From Hominimerdicola alba (GTDB taxonomy: Bacteria; Bacillota; Clostridia; Oscillospirales; Ruminococcaceae), in assembly GCF_900112155.1 (NCBI RefSeq), contig NZ_FOKQ01000010.1:1-64000 (forward strand): a stretch of 64,000 bases of DNA, read 5' to 3'. Shown piece after piece: positions 9,648 through 18,221 of the stretch. Made by a program: the position numbers and the translations under genes. The stretch's first letter is position 1. Each line of letters starts with the position of its first letter. The notes under the pieces are model-generated. The model was given only the letters and a program-made list of their open reading frames with translations. It searched no databases and was not told the DNA's origin.

Positions 9648-10367
9648 TCAATATTTTATAACGGCAAAAGTTGCATTATCGATATCTGTGCTGCCGCTCT
9701 GTTCAACCGAGCGTATCAGTTCATCTGCGACACTATTGATGTCGTCATTGCTTTCAAGGATATCGTTCATCGTTTCTTCGGACAGTATCTTGTATATACC
9801 GTCAGTCATCAGCAGGAGCATATCTCCTTTTTCAAGCGTGAGGGGAGTGACGTTGATATCCATTATATCTATAACGCCCATGCCCAGAAAGCTTGCCAGA
9901 TGTTCTCCGCGTTCTATCTCGTTATCATAGGTCTCTTTATCTATCAGTCCTTTTTTCATACGGACATCAAGAATATACTTATAGTTGTGATCATTGGTGA
10001 TCTTTCTGAATTTTCTGCCGCGCTTGATATACAGCCTGCTGTCACCAACGGACAGCCACTGCAAAGAATCACCGGAAACAAAAGCCAGTACCACTGTGGT
10101 GCCGCAGTCTTTTCCGTAATCCCTGCGTATCACCTCATTTATCTCTTCTGTTGCGCTTACGATAAATTCGGCAAAGGAACCGAAATCAGTTTTCAGGAAA
10201 AGATCGGTATACATATCCACGGCGGTCTTAGCCGAAGCCCCGCCGTCCGCACGGCTGCCTATGCCATCGCATACAACTGCAAGCATACCCTTTTCGTCCC
10301 GAACACATCCTGCATGATCCTGCTGTTCTTTTCTTGTTCCTATTATAGAACGTATCTCACACTGCAT
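9648..10367 (-). CDS. PP2C-family protein phosphatase (second of two)
   Basis: About 239 residues from ATG at 10367, preceded by AAAGGG; a GTG at 10376 is an alternative. PP2C metal-binding motifs are present: QQDHAG near the start, VCDGIGSRADGG, LSVGDSRLY, LMTDGIY and the final DIDNAT. These soluble Mn/Mg-dependent phosphatases remove phosphate from Ser/Thr. The gene begins five bases after the stop of the upstream PP2C and ends just before the FHA start, so it is probably translationally coupled. It shares only the motifs with the adjacent PP2C, so the two probably have different substrates and are not a recent duplication. Confidence 0.93.
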   Translation of the reverse strand: MQCEIRSIIGTRKEQQDHAGCVRDEKGMLAVVCDGIGSRADGGASAKTAVDMYTDLFLKTDFGSFAEFIVSATEEINEVIRRDYGKDCGTTVVLAFVSGDSLQWLSVGDSRLYIKRGRKFRKITNDHNYKYILDVRMKKGLIDKETYDNEIERGEHLASFLGMGVIDIMDINVTPLTLEKGDMLLLMTDGIYKILSEETMNDILESNDDINSVADELIRSVEQSGSTDIDNATFAVIKY

Positions 10368-10372
10368 AATGT

Positions 10373-11110
10373 TCACCCTTTGACACAGACTGCTATTGCC
10401 GAAAAGTTATCCATATTGGTATCCTTTCCGTTTTCGCGCACTGTTTCTGCCATTTTCCTCAGCCAGTCCTCAGCAGAACTGCTTTTTTTCAGGAGCTTAC
10501 ACATCTCCTTTTCGGTAATGGGTTCCCAGAAGCCGTCAGAACACAGCAGAAAAGCATCGCCCGCTTTAAGGTCTTCAGTTTCGGAAAGCTCATACTTTGC
10601 CCCGCCCGAAGTCCATTTAGAGCCCATGACTCTCAGCAGTCGGTTCCTGTCCGGGTGGGAGCGTATCTGCTTTTCCTTGATATCACCCGACATCGCCAGC
10701 ATCTGTGGGACGCTGTGATCCATCGTCCTTTTCATCACCTTGTTTTTTCTGAAACGATACAGGCGTGAATCACCTATATGCATATACCTGCATCTTTCAC
10801 CCACGGCGGTAAGTACTACAGCAGTGGTCTTCATCTGAAAGGTGGCGTCAAGCTCTATCTGTTCAGCCAGCAGACCCTCCTGTGCGTTGTCCAGAACAGT
10901 CTCCATATAGCTGTCGTTATCAGTGCTTTCATCAAAAAAGCATTTTGCATACTCGACAACATACCTTGAGGCAAGTTCGCCCTTGCCGTGTCCGCCCAGG
11001 CCATCGCACAGTACGAAGCAGTATCTGCCGTCCTTTTCGGTAAAGCCGATACTGTCTTCGTTTACAGGTCTGTCACCTTCATTTGTAAAAAAGCTGTATT
11101 CAAGCTCCAT
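10373..11110 (-). CDS. PP2C-family protein phosphatase (first of two)
   Basis: 245 residues, the canonical length for a stand-alone bacterial PP2C of the PrpC/Stp type. All motifs are present: DRPVNEDS, LCDGLGGHGKGE, MHIGDSRLYRF, DHSVPQ, LCSDGFWEP and the terminal DNFSAIAV. It should reverse phosphorylation by the kinases encoded downstream in the same operon. It starts 20 bases after the stop of the WXG100-like gene, so the phosphorylation genes follow the secretion genes with no visible break or terminator. Confidence 0.95.
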   Translation of the reverse strand: MELEYSFFTNEGDRPVNEDSIGFTEKDGRYCFVLCDGLGGHGKGELASRYVVEYAKCFFDESTDNDSYMETVLDNAQEGLLAEQIELDATFQMKTTAVVLTAVGERCRYMHIGDSRLYRFRKNKVMKRTMDHSVPQMLAMSGDIKEKQIRSHPDRNRLLRVMGSKWTSGGAKYELSETEDLKAGDAFLLCSDGFWEPITEKEMCKLLKKSSSAEDWLRKMAETVRENGKDTNMDNFSAIAVCVKG

Positions 11111-11130
11111 TATCCATACCCCGCGGTCAG

Positions 11131-11439
11131 TTATTTCTGAGGATCTCTGTTAAATTCTCCGAGACCGTTATCGCATTCTTCCAGAACAAGCTTGCATTCT
11201 GTAAGAGTATCACACATGGTCTTGAGTATATCATATATACCTTTGATATTCTGCTTTACAGTATTAGCATCCTTCATAAATGCCTCAGCACCGTGACCCT
11301 TCCAGTTCTGATCCAGTTTGCTGACTATATCATCGTAGGTAGTGTTTATATCGTCGTACTGCTTGATGAGGCTGTCCTTCATGCCTATGCCCTTGTCTAT
11401 CTTAGTTGTATCGATAACTACGTATGTGCCGTCTGCCAT
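11131..11439 (-). CDS. WXG100-like small protein with a C-terminal NRDPQ tail
   Basis: 102 residues, all helical in character, with WKG in the middle (LDQNWKGHGAEAF), the WXG turn between two helices that defines ESAT-6/EsxA-like proteins. The ribosome site is good (AGGAGG). It lies directly after the two ATPase genes. The C-terminus LGEFNRDPQK closely matches LGDINRNPQG at the end of another small protein of this locus (17523-17843), which suggests a shared export or ATPase-binding tail. It could be a secreted substrate or a heterodimer partner. Confidence 0.85.
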   Translation of the reverse strand: MADGTYVVIDTTKIDKGIGMKDSLIKQYDDINTTYDDIVSKLDQNWKGHGAEAFMKDANTVKQNIKGIYDILKTMCDTLTECKLVLEECDNGLGEFNRDPQK

Positions 11440-11457
11440 AATTGATCCTCCTGTTCA

Positions 11458-13023
11458 TTACTCTGCTTTTAAAAATTTAAGTTTTTTAAGATCGTCGCTT
11501 TCTATATCATAGAAGTATCCGTCGCCCAGTTCACATCTTGCGTATTCGCTTTTGAGTTCCTTGGGATCCATCTCGCCGAATACCGATCTGTTGCCGCGGT
11601 CGGTAACAAAATCAGCTATGCTGTCCAACAGAAAAGCAACGGCTATGCCTGTGTTCAGAGAAGACTCTGCATCTCTGTCGTTGTTGCTTATCTTTCTCAC
11701 ATCGGAGAAGATAAACCAGTAATTTTTTTCCTCAGCCCTGGCTATCATTTTCGGGAAAACCTGTTTCAGTAGCTGGGCGCCTGCCGCCTGGAAGAGCATC
11801 TTGTTCTGCAGGATGAATATGGTAGGCGGCGTGTCTTTTTCTGTAAAGTTTTTATTTATGCCGCCTGCTCCCATCTTTGCAGCGTAGCCTTCGCTGTCAA
11901 GCAGGTCATAGAGCTGTTCTATGTTGGTAACATAGAACTTGTTGCTGCCCTTGTCGTTGTTATATAGTTCTTCCAGCTGTTTTCTGCCGTCATCGAAATA
12001 CACGAACCTGTGATCCGAATGGCTCTTCCTGACCGAATCGAGCAGCAGCTTAAGAAGATTTGTTTTGCCGAATTTTTTCTTGCCATATATGGCAATGGAA
12101 TGTATCTCGTTGAAATCGACCGATACGGGCAGATGCTCGTAATAATCAAGCCCTACCACATATTCGTCCTTGTTGGGGTCATCACTGATATCATACCGCG
12201 TTGACAGATATTCAAAGAAGTTTTCCTCTGTCAGCGCACCCCTGAATGCCACAAGTTTTTCGGTCTCTATGCCGAGAGTCCTGCATCTTTCATTCAGCGC
12301 CGCAAGACCTTTTTCCTCATCCATAAATGGCAGGAATATCTGACACTCTCTCGGCTTGCCATCGATGATAGTAACGCCGCGTCCTGCGTTGCCCATGGGT
12401 TCGTTGACTTTCATACCGAATATGTCGATATACTTATCAGCCGAACCCGGAAGTGCGAATTTACGGTTGAAGCTTCCCATATATCTTCCAAGTCCGCCTG
12501 ATACATCGTTTGCGGTGAACACTACGGTCAGTCCCTTTGAAAGACCGTCTCTGCAGAATCTCAGCAGCAGATCGTGATAAGCTTCATATCTGTCATCAGC
12601 AAGGAAAGATGTGACATTGTCGATAAAAAGCATTATGTGCGGGGGTGAATTCTCGTCCCTGCCATATATCTCAGCAAACTGTTTTGAAAACAGATTTTTG
12701 CTGTTTTCTTCAAGTCTGGATTCGATAGTCTTGAACACCCTGCGGACATTTTCCTCGCTTGAACTGTCAAAGCAGGCTGCTACTCTTCCCAGATCTCTGT
12801 ATTCTCCGAGATTTCCGCCGAAATCCAGCACGTATATATCTCTTTTTGGTGCTTCGGGACCGTTTTCGTGCAGCCTTACCAGAAGTGTTTTCAGGAAAGT
12901 GGTCTTACCGCTCATATGACCGCCGAAGACTATGATATTCGATAAAACAGGGTCTATATAGAGTATGGGCTGGATCTGCTGATCCAGGTCGTCATATATC
13001 CCCATAGCAAGTTTTTCAGTCAC
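11458..13023 (-). CDS. EssC-type ATPase, C-terminal half (second and third FtsK/SpoIIIE domains)
   Basis: 521 residues matching the last two ATPase domains of EssC/EccC. The first has Walker A GGHMSGKT at 34-41 and Walker-B-like IMLFIDN, where N replaces the usual Glu, so it is probably weak or inactive. The second has GKKKFGKT near residue 313. In T7SS these domains bind substrate tails and control the first, motor ATPase domain. Most Firmicute EssC proteins are one chain; here the gene is separate, as in actinobacterial EccCa/EccCb. It starts with GTG two bases after the upstream stop, and its GGAGG lies within the end of the upstream gene, so the two halves are coupled. No frameshift scar is evident. 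Confidence 0.9.
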   Translation of the reverse strand: MTEKLAMGIYDDLDQQIQPILYIDPVLSNIIVFGGHMSGKTTFLKTLLVRLHENGPEAPKRDIYVLDFGGNLGEYRDLGRVAACFDSSSEENVRRVFKTIESRLEENSKNLFSKQFAEIYGRDENSPPHIMLFIDNVTSFLADDRYEAYHDLLLRFCRDGLSKGLTVVFTANDVSGGLGRYMGSFNRKFALPGSADKYIDIFGMKVNEPMGNAGRGVTIIDGKPRECQIFLPFMDEEKGLAALNERCRTLGIETEKLVAFRGALTEENFFEYLSTRYDISDDPNKDEYVVGLDYYEHLPVSVDFNEIHSIAIYGKKKFGKTNLLKLLLDSVRKSHSDHRFVYFDDGRKQLEELYNNDKGSNKFYVTNIEQLYDLLDSEGYAAKMGAGGINKNFTEKDTPPTIFILQNKMLFQAAGAQLLKQVFPKMIARAEEKNYWFIFSDVRKISNNDRDAESSLNTGIAVAFLLDSIADFVTDRGNRSVFGEMDPKELKSEYARCELGDGYFYDIESDDLKKLKFLKAE

Positions 13024-13025
13024 GG

Positions 13026-16000
13026 TCAGACCTCCCTGATAACGTCATATTTTCCGTCCTTGTATTCGTATACCTTATTATCCTCGAATACAAGCTTATC
13101 CGAGAGCGGACGCTGGAAAATGATATGAGGTGTGTTCATATTACTGCTGTTCATCCTGTAATACTTCTTTATTGCACCTGTTATCGCATTCAGCTGAGTT
13201 TCGAGTTTACCCTGGAGCTCCAGCTGCTTCTTGCGCTCGATAGTTTCAAGATTATCCTTGGCAGAGCGGTAGAACACGGTATATTCGCTGTTCTTGCTTG
13301 CCTCGATTATCTCAACTGGTATCTCCATGTTTTCCTCAGCCACCGCTCCTGCATATCCCGACTGGAAGTATTCAAACTTCGAGCCTGTACCCACCAGAAG
13401 ATAAGCTCTGCCGTGACCCGGCATCGTGGGGCTTGCCGCAAGGTCGTTGCCTATCATTTCCTTTGATGCCTGTCTTGTCGCAACTTTAAGGCAAAGCCTT
13501 GATTTTGAGTTGACGCGGATATCATCTGTGATAGCACCCTCGATATTCTGGGATATCAGTATGATATGGAATCCGAGGCTTCGTCCGACTCTCGCAATAG
13601 TGGTTATCTCACCGATGAAGTCGATATCGTTGTTTTCTGTGGTGAATCTTTTAAGCTCGGTAAACTCATCAACTACGAGGAACAAATGTGAGAGCGACTG
13701 TTTCTTAGCCTGCTCGCGCAGCTTGTTCTTTTCGTCCTCGGTGAGTTCGGGTTTGTTTTCGCCCCTCAGGCGGTTGTTTATCGAATTGATATGAGATTCG
13801 ATATCGTTGCACACTGCGATGTACTGATTGATATTATCAACGTACATCGAATTGAAAAGTATCTTCCTGCGGCGTATCTCGGAAGTCAGCGAATCAAGGA
13901 AACGTTTGAGCATATATTCCGCACCTGTTCCATTCTCATCGCCGTCAACGTCCGTTACCGAACCTACCACATGGGGAAGATCGCCTATTCTTTTTACGAA
14001 GCCGCCGCCCTTCATATCTACCAGCATGAGGTTGACCTCATCGGGTCGGAATCTTATGCAAAGACCTAGCAGATAGGTGATTATCGTCTCGGATTTACCT
14101 GAGCCCGTAGTACCTGCGACCAGCATATGGGGGCCGTCAAAATCCTCATGGAGATCAAGACAGGTAAAGCCGTTCTCTGTCTTGCCTATCGGCACGGATA
14201 TAGATTCAACTATATTGCAGCCTCTCTGTTTGTAGCTACCCATCCAGCTGCTCTCTATATCGATATTGTTCTTAGTCATTCCGTAAAGTTCAAACAGGCT
14301 GACACTTGAGGGCACCTTTCCGTTTTCGGATATCTTTGAATAGCAAAGCGCAGAAAGTATCTTTGATGCGTTGTAGGTATGTATGTTCCAGTCTGCACTC
14401 ATGCGGAATGTGAAAAGCTTTGCCGCTTCTTCATCGTCATGGGGTGCTATATGCGCCTCATGGTCGCTGCGGACGGTTATCACGTTGTCACAGTATTTCG
14501 GCAGATGCTCTTTATATACCTTCGGGAATATAAAGGTTATGCCCAGCTTATTCTCAAAGGGTTTGCCGTCAGGCGGCAGTGTCGGGAGATACTGTGCAAA
14601 GGCGTGTTCTTTGAGGTCGTACTCCTCGTGTACGATAAATACTATATGGGGGAGCTTCTGTATATCATCTGGAGCTTCTGCACGTTCACCCATGATCTTC
14701 AGCATTTTACTGAAAACCATATTTGCATTTTCGGGATCAAACACGAACTGCGCTCCGGGTCGTTCATTGAAGAGTTCTCTGAAATGCGGCAGGAATTTAT
14801 ACTGGCTTATGCATCTTTCGATTGTGCTCCTGTCCCTTGTGGGCTTGAACAGTATCACGAACTGCAGGTCTGAGGGGGAATGATAGAAGCTGAGATCGAA
14901 GATTATCCTGTTTATTATCCTGTCGGAAAATCCCGAGTTTATTGCGATGATACCCAGTGCTCCGCAGTTCTTTATCGGAAGCAGGAGCGGTGCATTGCGC
15001 ATATAGTGGTACTTATCTGATATATACTTCGGCAGGTTAGTAAGATAATGGGAAGTATCGTCACTCGCTGCAGCCAGCTTTTCATCTGCCAGCATCAGCT
15101 CGACTTTATCCAGCTTCAGCCTAAAGCTTGCAGCCGAGAAAAGGACATCTTTCTTGCTGCCCCTTATCTCGAACAGATTGTCTACACTGTCCGAAACTCC
15201 GAGCCTTACCATGAGAAAATCCTTATCGGTACTGCATCTGCTGAAAATATTTCCGCTTACGCCGTACACGCTTTTATATGGGTCGGGCTGCTCGAAAATA
15301 TCGTTGATATCAGGATATATCTCGTTGAGCTTTTCAGCGTCAGCGCCCTGTCTGTTAAGTATCTCCTCAATGGTCTTGTCGGCGTACTCCTCGTAGCCTT
15401 TTTTCCATGCGGCTACGTCTTTTTTGTATTTATTGTTTTGTCTTATCCAGTTTATCAGTGCCATCACAAGTGTTATCGCACTCATGGAAGCGCTCATGAT
15501 GATCATTGACATACCTGAGCCCGAGTTTCTTGCCATCATGGTCCTGACCAGTATCATCATGCTGACCATAAGCAGGGTCGGCAGAAGTGTGAAGAACAAA
15601 TTCTGATCGTTTCTGGCAGGCGGTTCTGGCGGTGGGATAAGCTCCACGGGTTCATTATTGAATTTATGCAGCTGCCTTGTGCTGATATTGTAATCGGGGA
15701 AGGACATATGAGAGTTGTTACGTTCCTTCGGGTTGAAAGCGGGGATTATATCCACACTGCTGTCGATTATCTGGAACGTATCATATTCCTCCTGCGGGTC
15801 GAATACCACACGGGTGGACGATATAAATCCGATCTCTGCCAGAGTTTTTGAAAGATCGCCTTCAGAGATAACAAAACGGCCGCTGTGTGCGCCTCCCGAA
15901 AGAGAACCGTTGTTATGCGATGTCAGACATATCCTTCTGTAAACACCACTGCCGTCAGGGCTGTTGCAGATATCGAATATCTGCTTGCACTCACAGTAAG

Positions 16001-16151
16001 GTGATTGCTTGGCTTTTTTTGCCAGACCGTATTTTATACCGTCGAACAACTGGCTGAGCGTCATATCTCTGAGGACTATCAGTTCGATGAAAATGTCCTC
16101 TCCCCCTGCACCCAGGAATTGCAGACCGATAAGCAGCTTGTTACTTTCCAT
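13026..16151 (-). CDS. EssC-type T7SS ATPase, N-terminal half (membrane part and motor domain)
   Basis: About 1041 residues from ATG 16151 (GAAGGG upstream; a TTG at 16199 would add 16 residues). The first 130 residues, with FIELIVLRDMTLSQLF and LAEIGFISSTRVVF, resemble the ubiquitin-like YukD/EsaB fold more than the tandem FHA domains usual in EssC (inference). Two membrane helices follow (about 187-240), then a linker and the first FtsK/SpoIIIE ATPase: Walker A GTTGSGKS near 685, VDMKGGGF, Walker B LFLVVDEF near 825, and the RQASKEMIG and GHGRAYL motifs. This is the motor of type VII secretion, in the cytoplasmic membrane. Domains two and three are on the next gene. Confidence 0.93.
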   Translation of the reverse strand: MESNKLLIGLQFLGAGGEDIFIELIVLRDMTLSQLFDGIKYGLAKKAKQSPYCECKQIFDICNSPDGSGVYRRICLTSHNNGSLSGGAHSGRFVISEGDLSKTLAEIGFISSTRVVFDPQEEYDTFQIIDSSVDIIPAFNPKERNNSHMSFPDYNISTRQLHKFNNEPVELIPPPEPPARNDQNLFFTLLPTLLMVSMMILVRTMMARNSGSGMSMIIMSASMSAITLVMALINWIRQNNKYKKDVAAWKKGYEEYADKTIEEILNRQGADAEKLNEIYPDINDIFEQPDPYKSVYGVSGNIFSRCSTDKDFLMVRLGVSDSVDNLFEIRGSKKDVLFSAASFRLKLDKVELMLADEKLAAASDDTSHYLTNLPKYISDKYHYMRNAPLLLPIKNCGALGIIAINSGFSDRIINRIIFDLSFYHSPSDLQFVILFKPTRDRSTIERCISQYKFLPHFRELFNERPGAQFVFDPENANMVFSKMLKIMGERAEAPDDIQKLPHIVFIVHEEYDLKEHAFAQYLPTLPPDGKPFENKLGITFIFPKVYKEHLPKYCDNVITVRSDHEAHIAPHDDEEAAKLFTFRMSADWNIHTYNASKILSALCYSKISENGKVPSSVSLFELYGMTKNNIDIESSWMGSYKQRGCNIVESISVPIGKTENGFTCLDLHEDFDGPHMLVAGTTGSGKSETIITYLLGLCIRFRPDEVNLMLVDMKGGGFVKRIGDLPHVVGSVTDVDGDENGTGAEYMLKRFLDSLTSEIRRRKILFNSMYVDNINQYIAVCNDIESHINSINNRLRGENKPELTEDEKNKLREQAKKQSLSHLFLVVDEFTELKRFTTENNDIDFIGEITTIARVGRSLGFHIILISQNIEGAITDDIRVNSKSRLCLKVATRQASKEMIGNDLAASPTMPGHGRAYLLVGTGSKFEYFQSGYAGAVAEENMEIPVEIIEASKNSEYTVFYRSAKDNLETIERKKQLELQGKLETQLNAITGAIKKYYRMNSSNMNTPHIIFQRPLSDKLVFEDNKVYEYKDGKYDVIREV

Positions 16152-16186
16152 AAATAATGACCCTTCAAAAAAATCTCCATAAACAA

Positions 16187-16224
16187 CTTGTAATGGCAAA
16201 ACCCAAAGGCCCTGCCACTACAAG
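16187..16224 (-). promoter_or_regulatory. Intercistronic hairpin before the EssC gene
   Basis: Twelve-base arms (TGCCACTACAAG at 213-224 of this kilobase and CTTGTAATGGCA at 187-198) pair with one mismatch around a 14-base loop, between the stop of the 298-residue protein gene and the EssC start. No T-run follows. It could protect or process the polycistronic mRNA, or attenuate expression of the ATPases relative to the small proteins upstream. Confidence 0.5.
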
Positions 16225-16236
16225 CACATAAATATA

Positions 16237-17133
16237 CTAAGCCTTGAAAGAATTGAGAATATCTTCGATATAACCTGAGAAGTCGGGCTTCTCGGGCACA
16301 TCGGGAAAAGCAGGCATTTTTGCCTTTTCTGATTTAAAATCCTCAATATCCGGTTTAGGCATCTCTAAATCGGGCACAGCAACGCTGACACTGACACCGA
16401 TCTTGATGTCAGGATCGAATCCTGCCTTGACAGCAGGTATATCTGTTCCCTTGACCCTGACTGCATCCATATTCTTTACCGCCATTCCGGCAAGCGCAGG
16501 AGCAGTCTTTATCTCGGGCACTGTGATATTTCCGACAGAGACAGCCTCTGAAAGAACGGGCTTGTCTTTTGCAGCAGCAGATATTTTCCCGGGGATATTA
16601 AAGTCATTTGCGACTGTTACGCTGACATTATTATCCGCAGAGCCTGTTTTCACACTGCCGATATTGACACTCGGTATCTCGACTTTTGAGGTGATCGCTG
16701 ATCTGTCGATGTCTTTCTTTAAGCCGGAAAAACATGTGATGGATATTTCCGGTATATCGAAGCGTTCATTGAGATCTTTGAGCAGCTGTTTCGGGGATGC
16801 GGGATCTTTTTTAGCTATCCTTATCTCACCCGGTGCAGTGATCTTCGATGTTTCGGAAAGCAGCTTGTCAAGCAAAGTAACCTTTATCGGCTTTACTTCC
16901 GCAACCTTCGGTATTTCTGCGATATCAACATGGATATCATCAACCGAGATCTTTGGTTCTTTAAGCTCGATATTTGGCTTCTCGACAGTCATTCCGATAT
17001 TATCGCCTTTGACATCTTCGCCCTTGACGGTAGCAAATTCACCCTTGAGCTTTATGAGTACCTCTGTCATTTCATATTCAAATAATTCCTTGTTCCTCTC
17101 GATATCGGTAACAAGTGCATCTTCTTTTTTCAT
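16237..17133 (-). CDS. Unrecognised repetitive protein of the T7SS locus
   Basis: 298 residues, no recognised family. It lacks cysteines apart from one, has no membrane helix or signal, and is rich in short alternating stretches such as VEIPSVNIGSV, VGNITVPEIKT and VAVPDLEMPKPDIEDF. This looks like weak imperfect repeats of a VxVPxxxI type, suggesting an extended beta-solenoid or fibrous protein. The N-terminal 40 residues look helical (ERNKELFEYEMTEVLIKL). It sits between the WXG100-like genes and EssC, a place where T7SS loci often keep accessory core or substrate genes, and has a ribosome site close to ATG. It could be a surface or channel component, a chaperone or a substrate. Confidence 0.75.
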   Translation of the reverse strand: MKKEDALVTDIERNKELFEYEMTEVLIKLKGEFATVKGEDVKGDNIGMTVEKPNIELKEPKISVDDIHVDIAEIPKVAEVKPIKVTLLDKLLSETSKITAPGEIRIAKKDPASPKQLLKDLNERFDIPEISITCFSGLKKDIDRSAITSKVEIPSVNIGSVKTGSADNNVSVTVANDFNIPGKISAAAKDKPVLSEAVSVGNITVPEIKTAPALAGMAVKNMDAVRVKGTDIPAVKAGFDPDIKIGVSVSVAVPDLEMPKPDIEDFKSEKAKMPAFPDVPEKPDFSGYIEDILNSFKA

Positions 17134-17162
17134 AATACCTCACAGCCCAGATAGTTATTTGT

Positions 17163-17465
17163 TTACATTGATGTAGGGATATTTTCGGCGAGTTCCTGAT
17201 CCACCTTTTCCATCTGATCGGCGTTAGCGCTAAGCAGCTCGCTGAGAGCGTTTACGAGATCGGGAACTGTCTTGCCGATATACTCATTAACAGGACCTGT
17301 GATGAAGCCTGTCATCTTATCCTTGGAAGTACCCTCCCATGCGTTTGTAGCAGCGATGAAGTCATCCTGTAACTTATCCGATGCTGCCTTATATCTCTGC
17401 GCAATATCGGCGATCTGGGACGCTGCGTTTCTGATCTCGTCATATCTAAATACTATATCAGCCAT
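17163..17465 (-). CDS. WXG100-like small protein (EsxA-type)
   Basis: 100 residues, exactly the family size, with NAWEGTSKDKM in the centre as the WXG turn between two amphipathic helices. The N-terminus (MADIVFRYDEIRNAASQI) has the spacing typical of EsxA-like proteins, and it starts after AAAGGAG. This is the most canonical WXG100 member of the cluster. Such proteins are exported by EssC as dimers and are often needed for secretion of other substrates. Likely partners are the small proteins encoded at 17523 and 17892. Confidence 0.92.
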   Translation of the reverse strand: MADIVFRYDEIRNAASQIADIAQRYKAASDKLQDDFIAATNAWEGTSKDKMTGFITGPVNEYIGKTVPDLVNALSELLSANADQMEKVDQELAENIPTSM

Positions 17466-17522
17466 TTTTGATTACTCCTTTATTCACAATAAATCGTTAT
17501 GTTGTTTTTTACTCAAATCAAA

Positions 17523-17843
17523 TTAACCCTGGGGGTTTCTGTTTATGTCGCCCAGCTGAGGATCGACTGTATCCAGCATCTGCTCCTTGATCATATCCAG
17601 CAGACTGTTGATAGCAGCTGTCAGAGAAGCTGTGGGGTCTGTAAGATTATCTGTGAGTGCAGGAGTAGCCTTGCTGTTGAAGAACTCCTTATAACCATCG
17701 GCTGCATCACCGATAAAGCTGTTCGATGTCAGATTAGTGATGATCGATGAAAGCTCCTCATAAAGAGTATTTGCTGTTGCAACGTAATTGTCTACGCTGC
17801 TTTTTGCGTCTGCAACGATCGCTGCTGTAAGTACTGATGCCAT
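17523..17843 (-). CDS. WXG100-like small protein with FIG in place of WXG
   Basis: 106 residues with the helical hairpin pattern of Esx proteins. The turn reads SNSFIGDAADGYKEFF, so Phe replaces the Trp. It ends DPQLGDINRNPQG, closely matching the end of the WXG100-like protein encoded at 11131. It starts after AAAGGAG and sits 57 bases before the next small-protein gene. It is probably a secreted partner or substrate of the system. Confidence 0.82.
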   Translation of the reverse strand: MASVLTAAIVADAKSSVDNYVATANTLYEELSSIITNLTSNSFIGDAADGYKEFFNSKATPALTDNLTDPTASLTAAINSLLDMIKEQMLDTVDPQLGDINRNPQG

Positions 17844-17891
17844 AATAATTAGCTCCTTTCAATTAAAAACCTGTTCTGACAGGTAATGTTG

Positions 17892-18206
17892 TCAATTGTT
17901 GATCAGCTGTACCAGTTCATTGTATTCACTAAATACTGATGAATACTCCTGACGGCACTGCTTTAGTGTATCAGAGATATGTTTAACGACAGCCTCCTGC
18001 TTATCTAAAGGTTCAAGCAGATTATTCTTGCAGGAATCAATGAACTTGTGTCCTGCAGGAGTGTCAAATCCACTTTCGATCGTTGTAAGCATATCTTCGA
18101 TATCCTTCCTCAATTTGGAGATCTTCGTTGAGAGTTCGGCAAATTCCTCAACTCCCTTGTCAAAAGCCTCTTCATCAAGGACAAGTGTTTTTGTTAATTC
18201 ACCCAC
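17892..18206 (-). CDS. Small helical WXG100/LXG-superfamily protein
   Basis: 104 residues starting with GTG six bases after GGAGGG. It is helical throughout. The central turn GFDTPAGHKFIDSC occupies the place of WXG, and the hydrophobic heptad spacing (EEFAELSTKISKLRKDIEDML) resembles Esx proteins. The Trp is absent, so membership in the family is by length, predicted shape and gene context. It lies between the TPR gene and two other WXG100-like genes. Confidence 0.75.
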   Translation of the reverse strand: MGELTKTLVLDEEAFDKGVEEFAELSTKISKLRKDIEDMLTTIESGFDTPAGHKFIDSCKNNLLEPLDKQEAVVKHISDTLKQCRQEYSSVFSEYNELVQLINN

Positions 18207-18221
18207 TTAGATCCCTCCGAA

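Noticed and set aside
8831-9930. Plus-strand ORFs with Gly/Thr/Ala or Arg/Cys repeats
   Set aside because: They mirror the 48-bp proline repeats of the FHA gene, which has a clear start, ribosome site and FHA domain on the other strand.
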